The notes under the pieces are model-generated. The model had not been told where the DNA came from. It did not search any database and saw only the letters and a program-made list of their open reading frames with translations. A DNA stretch of 64,000 bases, from contig CM068543.1 of the NCBI GenBank assembly GCA_035048495.1, forward strand, positions 35,713,096 to 35,777,095. The letters are read 5' to 3'. The position numbers and the translations under genes were made by a program. Positions 12,498 to 23,960 of the stretch are shown in pieces (position 1 is the first letter of the stretch; each line of letters opens with the position of its first letter). Source of the DNA: Euptelea pleiosperma (taxonomy: Eukaryota; Streptophyta; Magnoliopsida; Ranunculales; Eupteleaceae).

Positions 12498-14527
12498 TAA
12501 GCTTATTACAAGTGACTTTTACGCAACCGGACCTTGTAATTTGACTCAATCTCTTCTATTACAATTGTTCCAACACATTTGAAGTCTTGGAACAAAATTC
12601 GGGATAGTCAAAACAAGTTTGCTCCATCCGTGCGTCAATGTCTCTAATTGGACTCACTTTGCGCGTTACATTCCTAAGCTTATTACAAGTGACTTTTACG
12701 CAACCGGACCTTGTAATTTGACTCAATCTCTTTTATTACAATTGTTTCAACACATTTGAAGTCTTGGAACAAGATTCGGGATAGTCGAAACAAGTTTGCT
12801 CCCTCCGTGCGTCAATGTCTTGGACTAAGTTTGTGCATTACATTCCTAAGCTTATTACAAGTGACTTTTACGCAACCGGACCTCGTAATTTGACTCAATC
12901 TCTTCTATTACAATTGTTCCAACACATTTGAAGTCTTGGAACAAGATTCGGGATAGTCGAAACAAGTTTGCTCCATCCGTGCGTCAATATTTCTAATTGG
13001 ACTCTATTTGTATGTTACATTCCGAAGCCAATAACTGGTGACCTGTTCTCAACCGGACCTCGTAATTTTACTCAATATCTTTTATTACAATTGTTTTAAC
13101 ACATTGGAAGATTTGAAACAAGATTCGGGACTGTCGGAAGTAATTTGCTCTATTCGTGCGTCAATGACTCTAATTGGACTCAGTTTGTGCGTTACATTCC
13201 TAAGCTTTTAACAAGTTTCTTTTTCGCAATCGGACCTCATAATTTGACTCAATATCTTCTATTTCAACTGTTTTAACACATTTGAAGTGTTGGAACTAGA
13301 TTCGGGACTATCGTAACAAGTTTGCCCCATTCGTGCGTCAATGACTCTAATTGGACTCAGTTTGTGCGTTACATTCCTAAGCTTTTAACAAGTTTCTTTT
13401 TCGCAATCGGACCTCATAATTTGACTCAATCTCTTCTATTACAATTGTTTCAACACATTTGTAGTCTTGGAACAAGATTCGGGACAGTCGAAACAAGTTT
13501 GCTCCATCCGTGCGCCAATGTCTCTAATTGGACTCAGTTTGTGTGTTACATTCCGAAGCCTATAATTAGTGACTTTTTTGCAACCGGACCTCGTAATTTG
13601 ACTTAATATCTTCTATTACAATTGTTTTAACACATTTGAAGTGTTGGAACGAGATTCGGGACAGTCGAAACAAGTTTGCTCCATCCGTGCGTCAATGTCT
13701 CTAATTGTACTCACTTTGTGCGTTACATTCCTAAGCTTATAACTAGTGACTTTTTCGCAACCGGACCTCGAAATTTGACTAGATCTCTTCCATTACAATT
13801 GTTTCAACACATTTGAAGTCTTGGAACAAGATTCGGGACATTCAAAACAAGTTTGCTCCATCCATGCGTCAATGTCTCAAAGTGGACTCAGTTTATGTTT
13901 TACATTCCGAACCTACAAATATTGAGTTTTTTTTAATCGGACCTCGTAATTTGACTTAATATCTTCTATTACAATTGTTTTAATACATTTGAAGTGTTGG
14001 AACAGGATTCGGGACTATCGGAACAAGTTTGCCCCATTCGTGCGTCAATGACTCTAATTGGACTCCGTATGTGCGTTACATTCCTAAGCTTATAACTAGT
14101 GAGTTTTCCACAACCGAACCTCGTTGTTTGACTCAATCTCTTCCATTACAATTGTTTAAACACATTTGAAGTCTTGGAACAAGATTCGGGACAGTCAAAA
14201 CAAGTTTACACCTTCCGTGCGTCAATGTCTCTAATTGGACTCAGTTTGTGCGTTACATTCCTAAGCTTATAACAAGTTACTTTTACGCAACCGGACCTCA
14301 TAATTTGACTCAATCTCTTCTATTACAATTGTTTCAACACATTTGAAGTCGTGGAACAAGATTCGGGACAGTCGAAACAAGTTTGCTCCATCCGTGCGTC
14401 AATGTCTCTAATTGGACTCAGTTTGTGTGTTACATTCCGAAGCCTATAATTAGTGACTTTTTTGCAACCGGACCTCGTAATTTGACTTAATATCTTTTAT
14501 TACAATTGCTTTAACACATTTCAAGTT

Positions 14528-15878
14528 TTGGAACGAGATTCGGGACAGTCGAAACAAGTTTGCTCCATCCGTGCGTCAATGTCTCTAATTGTACTCAGTT
14601 TGTGCGTTACATTCCTAAGCTTATAACTAGTGACTTTTTCGCAACCGGACCTCAAAATTTGACTAGAGCTCTTCCATTACAATTGTTTCAACACATTTGA
14701 AGTCTTGAACAAGATTCGGGACAATCAAAACAAGTTTGCTCCATCCGTGCGTCAATGTCTCTAAGTGGACTCAGTTTATGTGTTACATTTCGAACCTATA
14801 AATATTGAGTCTTTTTTAATCGGACCTCGTAATTTAACTTAATATCTTCTATTACAATTGTTTTAATACATTTGAAGTTTTGGAACAAGATTCGGGACTG
14901 TCGGAACAAGTTTGCCCCATTCGTGCGTCAATGACTCTAATTGGACTCCGTATGTGCGTTACATTCCTAAGCTAATAACTAGTGAGTTTTCCACAACCGA
15001 ACCTCGTAGTTTGACTCAATCTCTTCCATTACAATTGTTTAAACACATTTGAAGTCTTAGAACAAGATTCGAGACAGTCGAAACAAGTTTGCTCCATTCG
15101 TTCGTCAATGTCTCTAATTGGACTCAATTTGTGCGTTACATTCCTAAGCTTATAACAAGTGACTTTTAAGCAACTGGACCTCGTAATTTGACTCAATCTC
15201 TTCTATTACAATTGTTTCAACACATTTGAAGTGTTGGAACAAGATTTGGGACAGTCGGAACAAGTTTGCTCCATGCGTTCGTCAATGTCTCTAATTGGAC
15301 TCAGTTTGGGTGTTACATTCCTAAGCCTATAATTACTGACTTTTTCGCAACCGGACCTCGTAATTTGACTCATTAACTTCAATCACAATTGTTCAAACAC
15401 ATTTGAAGTGTTGGAACAAGATTTGGGACAGTCGGAACAAGTTTGCTCCATGCGTTCGTCAATGTCTCTAATTGGACTCAGTTTGGGTGTTACATTCCTA
15501 ATCCTATAATTACTGACTTTTTGGCAACCGGACCTCGTAATTTGACTCAATATCTTCTATTTCAACTGTTTTAACACATTTGAAGTGTTGGAACTAGATT
15601 CGGGACTATCGTAACAAGTTTGCCCCATTCGTGCGTCAATGACTCTAATTGGACTTCGTTTGTGCCTTACATTCCTAAGCTTATAACTGGTGACTTTTTC
15701 GCAACTGGACCTCGTAATTTGACTCAATCTCTTCTATTATAATTGTTTCAACACATTTGAAGTGTTGGAACAAGATTTGGGATAGTCGGAACAAGCTTGC
15801 TCCATGCGTGCGTTAATGTCTCTAATTGGACTCAGTTTGTGTGTTACATTCCGAAGCCAATAACTAGTGACTTGTTCT
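14528..15878 (+). repeat. Higher-order block, third copy of the 4.3-kb block
   Basis: It matches 4,306-5,655 at an offset of 10,222-10,224 with the same order of rare monomer types. The LINE insertion lies about 850 bp further right. Confidence 0.78.
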
Positions 15879-16718
15879 CAACCAGACCTCCTAATTTTAC
15901 TCAATATCTTCTATTACAATTGTTTCAACACATTCGAAGTGTTGGAACAAGATTTGGGATAGTCGGAACAAGTTTGCTCCATGCGTTCGTCAATATCTCT
16001 AATTGGACTTAGTTTGGGTGTTACATTCCTAAGCGTATAATTAATGACTTTTTTGGAACCGGACCTCGTAATTTGACTCAATATCTTCCATTACAACTGT
16101 TTTAACACATTTGAAGTGTTGGAACAAGATTCGGGACTATCGGAACAAGTTTGCCCCATTCGTGCGTCATTGACTCTAATTGGACTCCGTATGTGCGTTA
16201 CATTCCTAAGCTTATAACTAGTGAGTTTTCCGCAACCGAACCTCGTTGTTTGACTCAATCTCTTCCATTACAATTGTTTAAACACGTTTGAAGTCTTGGA
16301 ACAAGATTCGGGACAGTCGAAACAAGTTTGCACCATCCATGCATCAATGACTCTAATTGGACTCAGTTTGTGCGTTACATTCCTAAGCTTTTAACAAATT
16401 ACTTTTTCGCAACAAGACCTCATAATTTGGCTCAATCTCTTCCATTACAATTGTTTCAAAACATTTGAAGTCTTGGAACGAGATTCGGGACAGTCGAAAC
16501 AAGTTTGCTCAATTCGTGCGTCAATGACTCTAATTGGAATTAGTTTGTGCGTTACATTCCTAAGCTTTTAACAAATTACTTTTTCGCAACAAGACCTCAT
16601 AATTTGACTCAATCTCTTCCATTACAATTGTTTCAACATATTTGAAATCTTGGAACAAGATTCGGGATAGTCGAAACAAGTTTGCTCCATGCGTTCGACA
16701 ATGTCTCTAATTGGACTC

Positions 16719-16730
16719 AGTTTGGGTGTT
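16719..16730. repeat. LINE target-site duplication, left copy
   Basis: AGTTTGGGTGTT, satellite sequence directly before the poly(T) that marks the LINE 3' end. The same 12 bases recur at 25,360-25,371, where the interrupted monomer resumes with ACATTCC. The plus-strand nick after GTGTT and before A fits target-primed reverse transcription, because the T-rich end can pair with the poly(A) tail. Up to two of the bases could also belong to the poly(T). Confidence 0.9.
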
Positions 16731-16796
16731 TTTTTTTTTTTTTTGGGAATTAAGTTGTGGGGTTAGGCGGACCCCTACTTGACCTTTAGAATCAAA
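16731..16796 (-). other. LINE 3' UTR and poly(A) tail
   Basis: This is a short 3' UTR of about 50 bases between the ORF2 stop codon (16,797-16,799) and an uninterrupted T run on the plus strand that corresponds to the poly(A) tail. No AATAAA is evident. The run joins the left target duplication directly, so the 3' end is complete. Confidence 0.85.
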
Positions 16797-19780
16797 TCAA
16801 GTTCTGAAGTACAGTCTACCTGAAGCGTCCTCAGAAAGGATGGCAACAAGTTCAGGTGAAAAAGAAGATGGAATCAGAAAGTTACAACCAAAAGAGCATA
16901 CTAAAGAGGCGAGTAAGTCAGCCACTCTGTTGACTTCTCGATACGCATGAGTAATCTCAAAAGATTCAAAATTGGATCGGGACTGGTTGATGGACCAAAC
17001 AAGTTTGCAGGCTTTCCAAGGAATTGCCATCATGCCGTTCACAATCCCAACTGCTTGAGTCGAATCAGAAGCAACAAGGATCAAAGAAATACCCCGGGAA
17101 AGAGCTAGTTTCAAGCCTACCGAGATGGCTTGAAGTTCATGGAAAATGATCGTCTCTTGTGGACAGCCACCAGGAAAAGCTATAATAGCAAAACCAGACC
17201 ACCAATCTCTCAAAATGCCTCCATAGCCCGCAGCATGTTCCTTCAACGACCCATCGGTATTGAGAAGCCAAGTACCCTGACGAGGAGGAGACCACTTACA
17301 AGTAAGAGGCGAGTTATGGTGAAAAGCAACAGGAATATGCCAAGATCCAAAAAAGGCTCTATTCTGGGGTGAGTCAGTAGTTGTTAAGTCCCTAGTACTG
17401 AGCCTTGTTCTAGTGGCGAGAGCAATTTGCCGGAAGATCTCTTCTTTGGGGAGGAAGGTATCCCTAAAGGTGCGCATGTTCCGTTCACGCCAAATCATGT
17501 AAATAGTAGCGTTGAAAGCTACTCTAAGAACTTTAGTGATTAAATCTGAGCCTGCTAGATGAGTGAGAATCCATTGGGCTTCTAGATCCGAAGAAGACAC
17601 TATGCGATTAAAGCAAGACTGCTTGAGCACTTGAGTCCAAATATGCTTAGAATATGGGCAATCAAAGAAGAGGTGTTTGACGCTCTCTTCTGCCCTCCAG
17701 CAAAAGAAACAATTGTAATTAGTGACCAAATGTCTAATATGTGGTTTATCTTTTGTGAGGAGGCCACTGCTAACTGCAAGCCAAGAGACAAAGCTATGTC
17801 TAGGCACGGAAAGGCTATCCCAGACAATCTCACACCAGTCCACCTTATCTTTTCGCAAACAAATGGATTCATAAGTGGAAGAAAGTGAAAATTGACCCGA
17901 TTGAGAAGGTGTCCAGATAACAGCATCATTGGCCATAAGTGGCTCTAAGTCCACTTCAGCAAGGTTGCTCCATATCTGGTCCAGTTCTTCAGTATGAGCT
18001 TGAGGGCTTGACCAAGAAGCATCTGTTATGAGCATAGACACTCTGTCGAGATGATTGAGACGATTGTCAAAGCGCTGGTTGTGTCGAAACACATCTATCA
18101 AAATCCCGTGAGGGTGCCATGGGTCATGCCAAATAAGTGTGTTCTTGCCATCCCCTATAAGGTGTAAGATGAACTTGCTAGCCACAAGCCGAGAGGAAAG
18201 AACCTTACGCCAAATCCAAGAACAGTCTTGAGGGATATCCATTGTCCAAAAATGCTTTTGTTTGACAAGGTTGGATATGGTCCATTGAACCCAAAGGTTG
18301 TCTTGATTAGATGCAATCGCATAAACATGACGAAGAATGGGTGCTTTGTTACAATTAACAAGACTTTTCAATCCAAGGCCACCTTCAGCTTTAGGACTGC
18401 AAATCCGAGCCCAAGAAACTGAGTGAGACTTTTGAAGAAGATCAGGGCCACCCCATAAAAATCTAGCACGCATGGTCTCCATTTTGTTAAGAATGTACTT
18501 GGGTAAAAGGAAACAAAAGCTCCAATAGAGTTGGTAGCTGGTAAGCACTGATTTGATCAATTCCAAGCGGCCTGCATATGAGAGAAGTTTGCCCTTCCAA
18601 GATTGGATCTGAGCAAATAGTCTATCGAGAAGAGGTTGGCAGTCTACCGCCGATAGTCTAGATGAAATCAAGGGTAGCCCCAAATATTTGATAGGGATAG
18701 TCCCCTCTTGGTAACCAAGGATATCCATAACTTCCTCTTTGATAGACGCTTCCATACCAGAACCGAAGAAAGAACTCTTGGCTCGATTTGCTTCAAGACC
18801 TGTGATATCTTTGAAGAGAATGAGGGTGTCATTAAGAGATGCAGCTGACTGAACATCACCTCCAAAGAAGACCATTAGATCGTCAGCGAAACAAAGGTGA
18901 GTAATCATTGGCGAGCTACATTTTGGATGCAAAGTAAAGAGCCCATCTTTGCATTTCTGATTAAGCAGCTCGTTGAATATTCCCATTGCTAGCACAAAGA
19001 GATAAGGGGATATAGGATCCCCCTGCCGTATCCCCTTACGACCTTCAAAGTATCCCTCAGGGCTACCATTAATGAGGATGGAGAATTTAACAGTTGTAAG
19101 GCAAGCTTGTATCCACGATATAACTTTCGGATGAAAATTTAATTTGTGGAGGAGAGCAATGAGGAAATCCCATCTGAGGTTGTTAAAGGCCTTCTTGAGG
19201 TCAATTTTTACAGTACAGCGAGGAGGGGATTTGTTCCTATGATAGTTTCGGAAGAGTTCGTGGCAGATTTGGATATTGTCACTAATGTGACGCCCCTTGA
19301 TAAAAGCAGATTGGGAGGGCTCAACCAAAAATGGTAGATGGATCTGCAGTCTATTAGCCAAAATTTTTGAGATACATTTGTAGATAACATTACAACAAGA
19401 TATAGGCCTGAAATCTTGTACAGTAGTGGGATTACTCACCTTTGGTATAAGGGAAATGAATGTTGAGTTGACACCACAAAGAAGTTTTTGTGATCGGAAA
19501 AAATTCTTGATAGCTTTGAGGAAATCCACTTTGATAATGTGCCAAGTCTTTTTGAAGAAGCAAGCATTGAACCCATCAGGGCCTGGAGCCTTAGAGTCAT
19601 TCATGCTAAAAAGAGCTTTGTGAATCTCGTCATCAGTAACGTCAGCTGCCATATCATTTTTCTGACTGTCATTCAGAGTTCTCTCTAACTCCAGCGAATG
19701 AATGATGTCAATGTTATAAGTATCTTCAACTGAGCCAAGCTGGTCTTGGAAATAACGGAGTATTTCCGCTTTGATATCTT
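16797..19780 (-). pseudogene. LINE ORF2, reverse transcriptase-RNase H part
   Basis: The frame stays open from the frameshift near 19,780 to a TGA at 16,797. Counting residues from the methionine at 19,652, the RT palm has KIDLKKAF with the first catalytic Asp at 151, GIRQGDPISP at 207-216, and FADD at 255-258 with the catalytic Asp pair. YLGLPL follows near 325. A Cys/His-rich RT-associated zinc-finger region lies near 620-650 (FFCWRAEES...FFDCPYSKHIW). The C-terminus is an RNase H domain with its four acidic residues in NTDGS (D800), HELQA (E839), ASDS (D863) and VADLLA (D912). The family synthesises cDNA at the nicked target; RNase H occurs in a subset of plant L1 elements. AFNN replaces the usual AFD motif after the catalytic Asp, which may weaken activity. 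It is listed as a pseudogene because a frameshift and a nonsense codon separate it from the ORF2 start. Confidence 0.93.
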
Positions 19781-20965
19781 CGCTTCGGTGAGTTTGTGGT
19801 TGTTCAGGTCATATAGACTGAGAATAGCATTCCTAGATCGTCGGGCTTTGAGGGAACTATGGAAAAAAGAAGAATTACTCTCTCCAAGAGTCAGCCAGTT
19901 AACTCTGGACTTTTGTTTCAAGTAAGATTCTTCAAAGGATGAGATGATGGAGTATCTATTAAGAATGGGCGCCTCTTGCATACTAATGGATTCATCACTC
20001 GGATGCATATGAATAAGCTTTTGGATCTCATCAAGTTTAGTTTTGGCAGCACTAACTTGATTCCTAAGATCGTTGAAGTTGCACCTGTTCCACTCTTTGA
20101 GTTTAGCTTTGAGAAGCTTGAGTTTTTGAGTTAATCTGAACATGGGATTCCCAAGGATAGGGACTTGCCAAACTTCTTCCACTAAGTTTAGAAATTGAGG
20201 ATGATCTACCCAGAAGTTGAAAAACTTAAATGGTTTAATGCCATGAGAGTTTTTGTGACACCAACTCAAATGCATAGGACAATGATCGGAAATACCCGGG
20301 GGGAGGAATTCTGCTTCTATATCATTGTAACTATTAATCCATTGTTGATTAACTAGCACCCGATCAAGCTTACAAAGAATCTGATTTCTGCCGTGACTCT
20401 TATTACTCCAAGTGTACTTCAGACCCATATGTTTCAGATCTTCAAGGCCTGCATCAATCAGACATACCCTAAATTCTCTGATAGAATTAAGTTGAGCAGG
20501 AGAACCACCAATCTTTTCATCAGCATGACGAATAGTGTTGAAATCACCCATTACCGTCCAGGGGATAGTAATCCCAACTGCTAGGGATGTCAAAAGTTGC
20601 CATAACTCTCTTCTGACTTCTTTCTTATTATCTGCATAGACAACAGTTAGAAGAAAATATTTATTACCTCCCAAAGCTGTAACAGAACAGTGAATAGCTT
20701 GAGTAGACTTCTGGAGTAAGTGGATGTCCACCACAGATGGGTCCCATAGAAGCCAAATACGCCCATTGATCGAACAGTCATAATTCTCAAGAATACTCCA
20801 GCCAGGACAAATCAAAGATTGGATTCTACTACTGTGTATGCTTCGCACTTTAGTTTCAACAATACCAATAATAGATAGCTGCTTCTGCTGAATAAAGTTC
20901 TTGATTTCCCTCTATTTATTGGAGTCATTCAGACCCCGGATGTTCCAAACTGCAATATTATTCAT
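19776..20965 (-). pseudogene. LINE ORF2, endonuclease part (one nonsense codon)
   Basis: ORF2 starts at the ATG at 20,963-20,965, eight bases inside the end of ORF1. The product begins with an apurinic-like endonuclease: WNIRGLN at residues 7-13, ETK at 37-39, GDFN at 140-143 and SDH at 226-228, the usual metal-binding and catalytic motifs. It nicks target DNA in the family. Codon 18 (20,912-20,914) is TAG where relatives typically have a glutamine, a change that one C-to-T transition explains. The frame breaks at about 19,776-19,785 by what looks like loss of one base: the distance from start to ORF2 stop is 4,169 bp, one short of a multiple of three, and sequence in the next frame continues smoothly into the RT part. 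Confidence 0.9.
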
Positions 20966-21660
20966 GTGGGACCGTGGAAAGAAGATTACCTGCTTGGGTG
21001 CTCCCCTTACCAACTGCTTTGTTAGGACCTTGGATCATTTCAGTTATCCCTTTTCTCAAACGAGATACAGAATCCGACTGACCATGCTTAAGTAGTTCTA
21101 ATTCATTGAGGCTAAAGTCAGATGGGCCTACTCTGTAGCTGGTTTGCATTTCTTCCATGGCATCTGTGTTGCTATCTTCCAATAGGCAAGATGTGCTGGG
21201 AGGCAGAATTTCTCGCTGCATAGTGTCCTGAACCGTAGGAACAATTAAAAGACCAAATCTGTTGCTGATGTTAATTGGCAAGGAAGAAGATTTCAGTGCT
21301 GGAAAACTCATAGCAGTTTTTAACACTAGGGGTGTCATCTACTTTGACAGTGCCCATCGTTGTCCATTGGTCCTCATCGATAAGGCCATCTTCCACGGTC
21401 AATTTCACCCCTTTCACTTGCTCAGTAGTAGAGCCATCTGATTTGGAATTTGCGACTGGGATCCATTCCTTCCTAACCTTTTTCTTCTGGTTGGGGCATC
21501 GATTATCGTTGTGGCCCAATGCATGACAAAGAGAGCATTGTTGAGGTTCCCATGCATATTCAACTGAGATTTCAGTAGTAATGCCTTCAACATTGACTGT
21601 AATCGAGTCTGGTAGAGGTTGACCTTCAGTAACTTCCACGCAAACCCTGGCAAATGAGAG
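20958..21660 (-). pseudogene. LINE ORF1, C-terminal fragment with CCHC zinc knuckle
   Basis: This is the downstream half of ORF1 after the LTR insertion. It continues in frame from the N-terminal fragment (SR, then LSFARVCVEV). A CX2CX4HX4C zinc knuckle lies at 21,496-21,537 (CSLCHALGH then NDNRC), followed by basic KKK residues, as in plant L1 ORF1 nucleic-acid-binding proteins. Between about 21,300 and 21,340 the frame shifts by one base; the following frame contains NRFGLL, a motif often seen near the end of these proteins, and ends at TAA 20,958-20,960. ORF1 length excluding the insertion is one base over a multiple of three, so a single-base insertion is the simplest break. Confidence 0.87.
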
Positions 21661-21665
21661 CCTAC
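21661..21665. repeat. Target-site duplication of the LTR nested in the LINE, left
   Basis: CCTAC precedes the TGATATTCGC terminus and is repeated at 24,376-24,380 after the terminal CTTTCA. Removing the insertion and one copy rejoins ORF1 in frame. Confidence 0.93.
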
Positions 21666-21682
21666 TGATATTCGCTCAAAAG

Positions 21683-21697
21683 TGCTTATTTTAAGCA
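21683..21697 (+). other. Short hairpin at the 5' end of the LTR
   Basis: TGCTTA, TTT, TAAGCA form a perfect 6-bp stem with a 3-base loop, 18 bases from the LTR end. It is conserved in the other copy near 63,812-63,826. Its role is unknown. Confidence 0.6.
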
Positions 21698-22326
21698 ATT
21701 ATTCTTTTAGAGTTATTGCATTCTCCTACGTTAAAATACTCTATTTATCTACTTTTCTACGTAAGAGTCTCTTGTGTTGCGTAGAACACACTTTTCTGGA
21801 CGAAATAGTATATTTGCATGCATTAAACACATTTTCGGAAGTCTAGACATGTAGTCATTCTGATAAAGTCTCATTACGCGCTTCTTCTGTCGCAGGAAAC
21901 CCCGATGGGACAATTCTCGAGACTTGCGAGCCCACATCAATCAGGAAAGCCCATTATCAAAGCTTAAAAAGCCCACATGCTATGACTAAAAGATATGGGC
22001 CAAACTATGGGCTGAATAGGAGGACCAAAAAGTCGGCCCAAAGAACGAAAAGAACAGGAGAGCCAATGACCAAGAGACGGACCAAAGCGTTTAAAGCCAC
22101 ATGAGTCAGCAAGGAATGATAGTCTACTCTACTGGAGAAGCGTGAGGATGGTCACAGTGAAGACCAGGGTTCCAGACCCTCTGCCAATACTTTTCTCCAT
22201 TTTTTTGATACTTTCTCTCTCATCTCTTCTTATTCTCTCTCTCTCTTCATCTCTCGATCCTCGAATCTACTGACCCAACCCCAGAACTCCTACCCTTCGG
22301 CTCTATCTCATCTCCCTTAGCTTTCT

Positions 22327-22386
22327 GACCGTTGGATCTTCCATCGGACCGTTGGATCTTCAATCAGACCGTTGGATCTCTCTAGA
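22327..22386 (+). repeat. 20-bp minisatellite in the LTR, three copies
   Basis: Three direct copies of GACCGTTGGATCTTCCATCG or close variants start at 22,327, 22,347 and 22,367. They lie upstream of the TATA-like box, in the presumed U3. Confidence 0.8.
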
Positions 22387-22710
22387 TCCGTCGATCCACC
22401 AATCTGAGTCCCAATCAAGTCACCATCCATCCGATCGCCATCAGACCGTCTGTCACATCATCTTGTGAGATAATGGACATCACAAATCCATGTGGGCCAG
22501 TAGCCGGGCCCATCATCATCGACCCGCTGTCCGACCAGTTAGTGGACCCCGTGAATTTCCAAAGAATTTTAATTAAATTTTAAAAAAATGGGGGGTCCAC
22601 TAATTGGGGAGATTCCCCATAGAAAAGTAGATTTTTACTTTAAAAAAAAAAAAAAAAAATTATTTTTTTTATTTCAAAAATACCCTATTTCCATTAAAGG
22701 AAATATGGAG

Positions 22711-22750
22711 CTTTATAAGAGGAGGGAGAAGGGTTCGTTCGAACCCTAAT
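22711..22750 (+). promoter_or_regulatory. TATA-like box and telo-box of the LTR
   Basis: CTTTATAAGA at 22,711-22,720 is followed 21 bases on by GAACCCTAAT at 22,741-22,750, a telo-box-like element common near plant transcription starts. Start would be expected near 22,745. A poly(A)/poly(T) stretch at about 22,640-22,670 lies just upstream. Promoter function is inferred from motif order only. Confidence 0.5.
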
Positions 22751-23800
22751 CCCCCTCCAATCTCTTCCTCTCCTTCCCCCAAAACTCCCCCGACGTTTTC
22801 GGCGCTTTCTCCTCCTTCTTCTTCTTCTTCTCCTCCACTCCTTCCTCTCCGGCGAGCCACCACCGGACTGGTACGCTGGCTCCACCATCTTCTTCTTCTT
22901 CTTCTTCTGCTTCTAATGTCTGTCTTCGTTTTTTTTACCTACCGGAGCTGCAGGCTGCAACTCCGGTCATCTTCTACGGCAAGAAGCTCGCCGGAAACCT
23001 GCTAAGCAGCCTGTCTCCTTAGTGCACCAACCAGCACTTCCATCTTCTGCTGCACCGTCAGCATTAGCTCCGCTCTTCATCTTCCACCGCTTCGCCCTCG
23101 CCTCTCTCACCAAAACCAGAAAAAAAAAAAAAAGAAAAAAAAAGAAAGAAAAAATGGTGGGTTCCGTCTCCTCCGCCTACAACAGCGCCTCCTCTTCTCT
23201 CCGACAACGCCCCCTCCTTCTCCACCTGCTACGCCTGCCCCCACTTCTTCCTCCCTGATCCTCCTCTTCCACCAATCCGTCTTCTCCACTCGAACGACCA
23301 GCTGCCCACCGCCTGCAACTTCTTGGGTTCACCTGCTGTTGCACGTCACCTCCGCCTCATTGCTCCGCCTCCTTCCTAGCGTCCCAGCAGCCACGCACCA
23401 GCAGCTGCTGCCCCTCCTCAAGCAGATCATCCTCTCCACGACGTCCACCACCACACCGTCAAACCAGTGTGCAAAAGCCTTGCACCGCCCTGCCCCTCTC
23501 TCCTCTCATCCCCTTCACCGTTTCATCAAAGAGAAAACAAAACCAAAAAAAAAAAAAAAAAAAAGAAAAGAGAAGAGGAAGATCTCCTCTACCGCCCCCT
23601 ACCTGGTTCTCCTAGGTGGCTGCCATTAGAGGCACTTGCATCCCCTCGTTTTCATCCTCCTTGGAACTCCACCGGTGATCTCTATTATCATCTTTGCCGA
23701 GCACGTCACCATACCGAGCCTGGATCCACTTCTCCGCACATCGTCATGGCTGGACCACTCTTCGGGCTCATTCTCTCCGGCCACACCACCCAAATCTGGT

Positions 23801-23812
23801 AAATGGTAAGAT
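23801..23812 (+). promoter_or_regulatory. Putative splice donor in the LTR leader
   Basis: AAATG followed by GTAAGATG, with the presumed exon/intron break before 23,806. A CT-rich tract follows (23,814-23,960). A GTAAGT donor lies in a comparable place in the other copy at 61,098-61,103 on the minus strand. It would make the R/U5 region a first exon of about 1 kb. Confidence 0.4.
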
Positions 23813-23813
23813 G

Positions 23814-23960
23814 TTCTCTCTCTACCTCTCACCTTTTCTCTAGTTCTCTTTTTCTCTCTTCCTTTCTCTCTCTAGCTTTCTCTATTTAGTTCTCTCTTTT
23901 TTCTACATTTTCTCTCTCTAGAGCATCCCTTTCCCTCTCTTCTTTCTCTCTCTCTCTCTA
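23814..23960 (+). repeat. CT-rich low-complexity tract
   Basis: A long run of TCTCTC/CTTTCTC units within the LTR. The other copy has the complementary GAGAGA tract at about 61,006-61,080. Confidence 0.85.

Larger units (their letters stand above)
1..16730 (+). repeat. 177-bp tandem satellite, array A, first segment
   Basis: About 94 head-to-tail monomers. Monomer starts (the word CTAAGC or CGAAGC followed by TATAACTAGTGAC-like sequence) fall at 684, 861 and 1,038, and later at 12,321, 12,498 and 12,675, giving a 177-bp period. Fixed landmarks in each unit, in order, are TTTTTCGCAACCGGACCTCG, TTTGACTCAAT, ACAATTGTTTCAACACATTT, GGAACAAGATT, AAGTTTGCTCCAT, TCTAATTGGACTCAG and GTTACATTCC. Several monomer types recur: TGACTTGTTCTCAACCAGACC, GCGTATAATTAATGAC, TGAGTTTTCCGCAACCGAACC and CTTTTAACAAATTAC. 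They are ordered in higher-order blocks. No gene is seen; open frames here exist because 177 is divisible by three. I do not recognise the satellite family. The orientation used here, called forward, is arbitrary. Confidence 0.97.

Noticed and set aside
13322..13606. 94-codon ORF with repeated NWTQFV/CYIPKPI words and many similar ORFs in both arrays
   Set aside because: They follow the satellite, cross monomer borders only because 177 is a multiple of three, lack conserved starts, and occur on both strands.
1..16730. CRISPR array (regular spacing of near-identical repeats)
   Set aside because: The repeats are contiguous 177-bp units without unique spacers, and the context is a plant genome.
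17130..17372. Plus-strand ORF opposite the LINE RT region
   Set aside because: A shadow of the minus-strand ORF2, with no recognisable domain.
22669..22888. Arg/Glu-rich minus-strand ORFs in the nested LTR
   Set aside because: Translation of CTT/CTC microsatellite sequence on the opposite strand.
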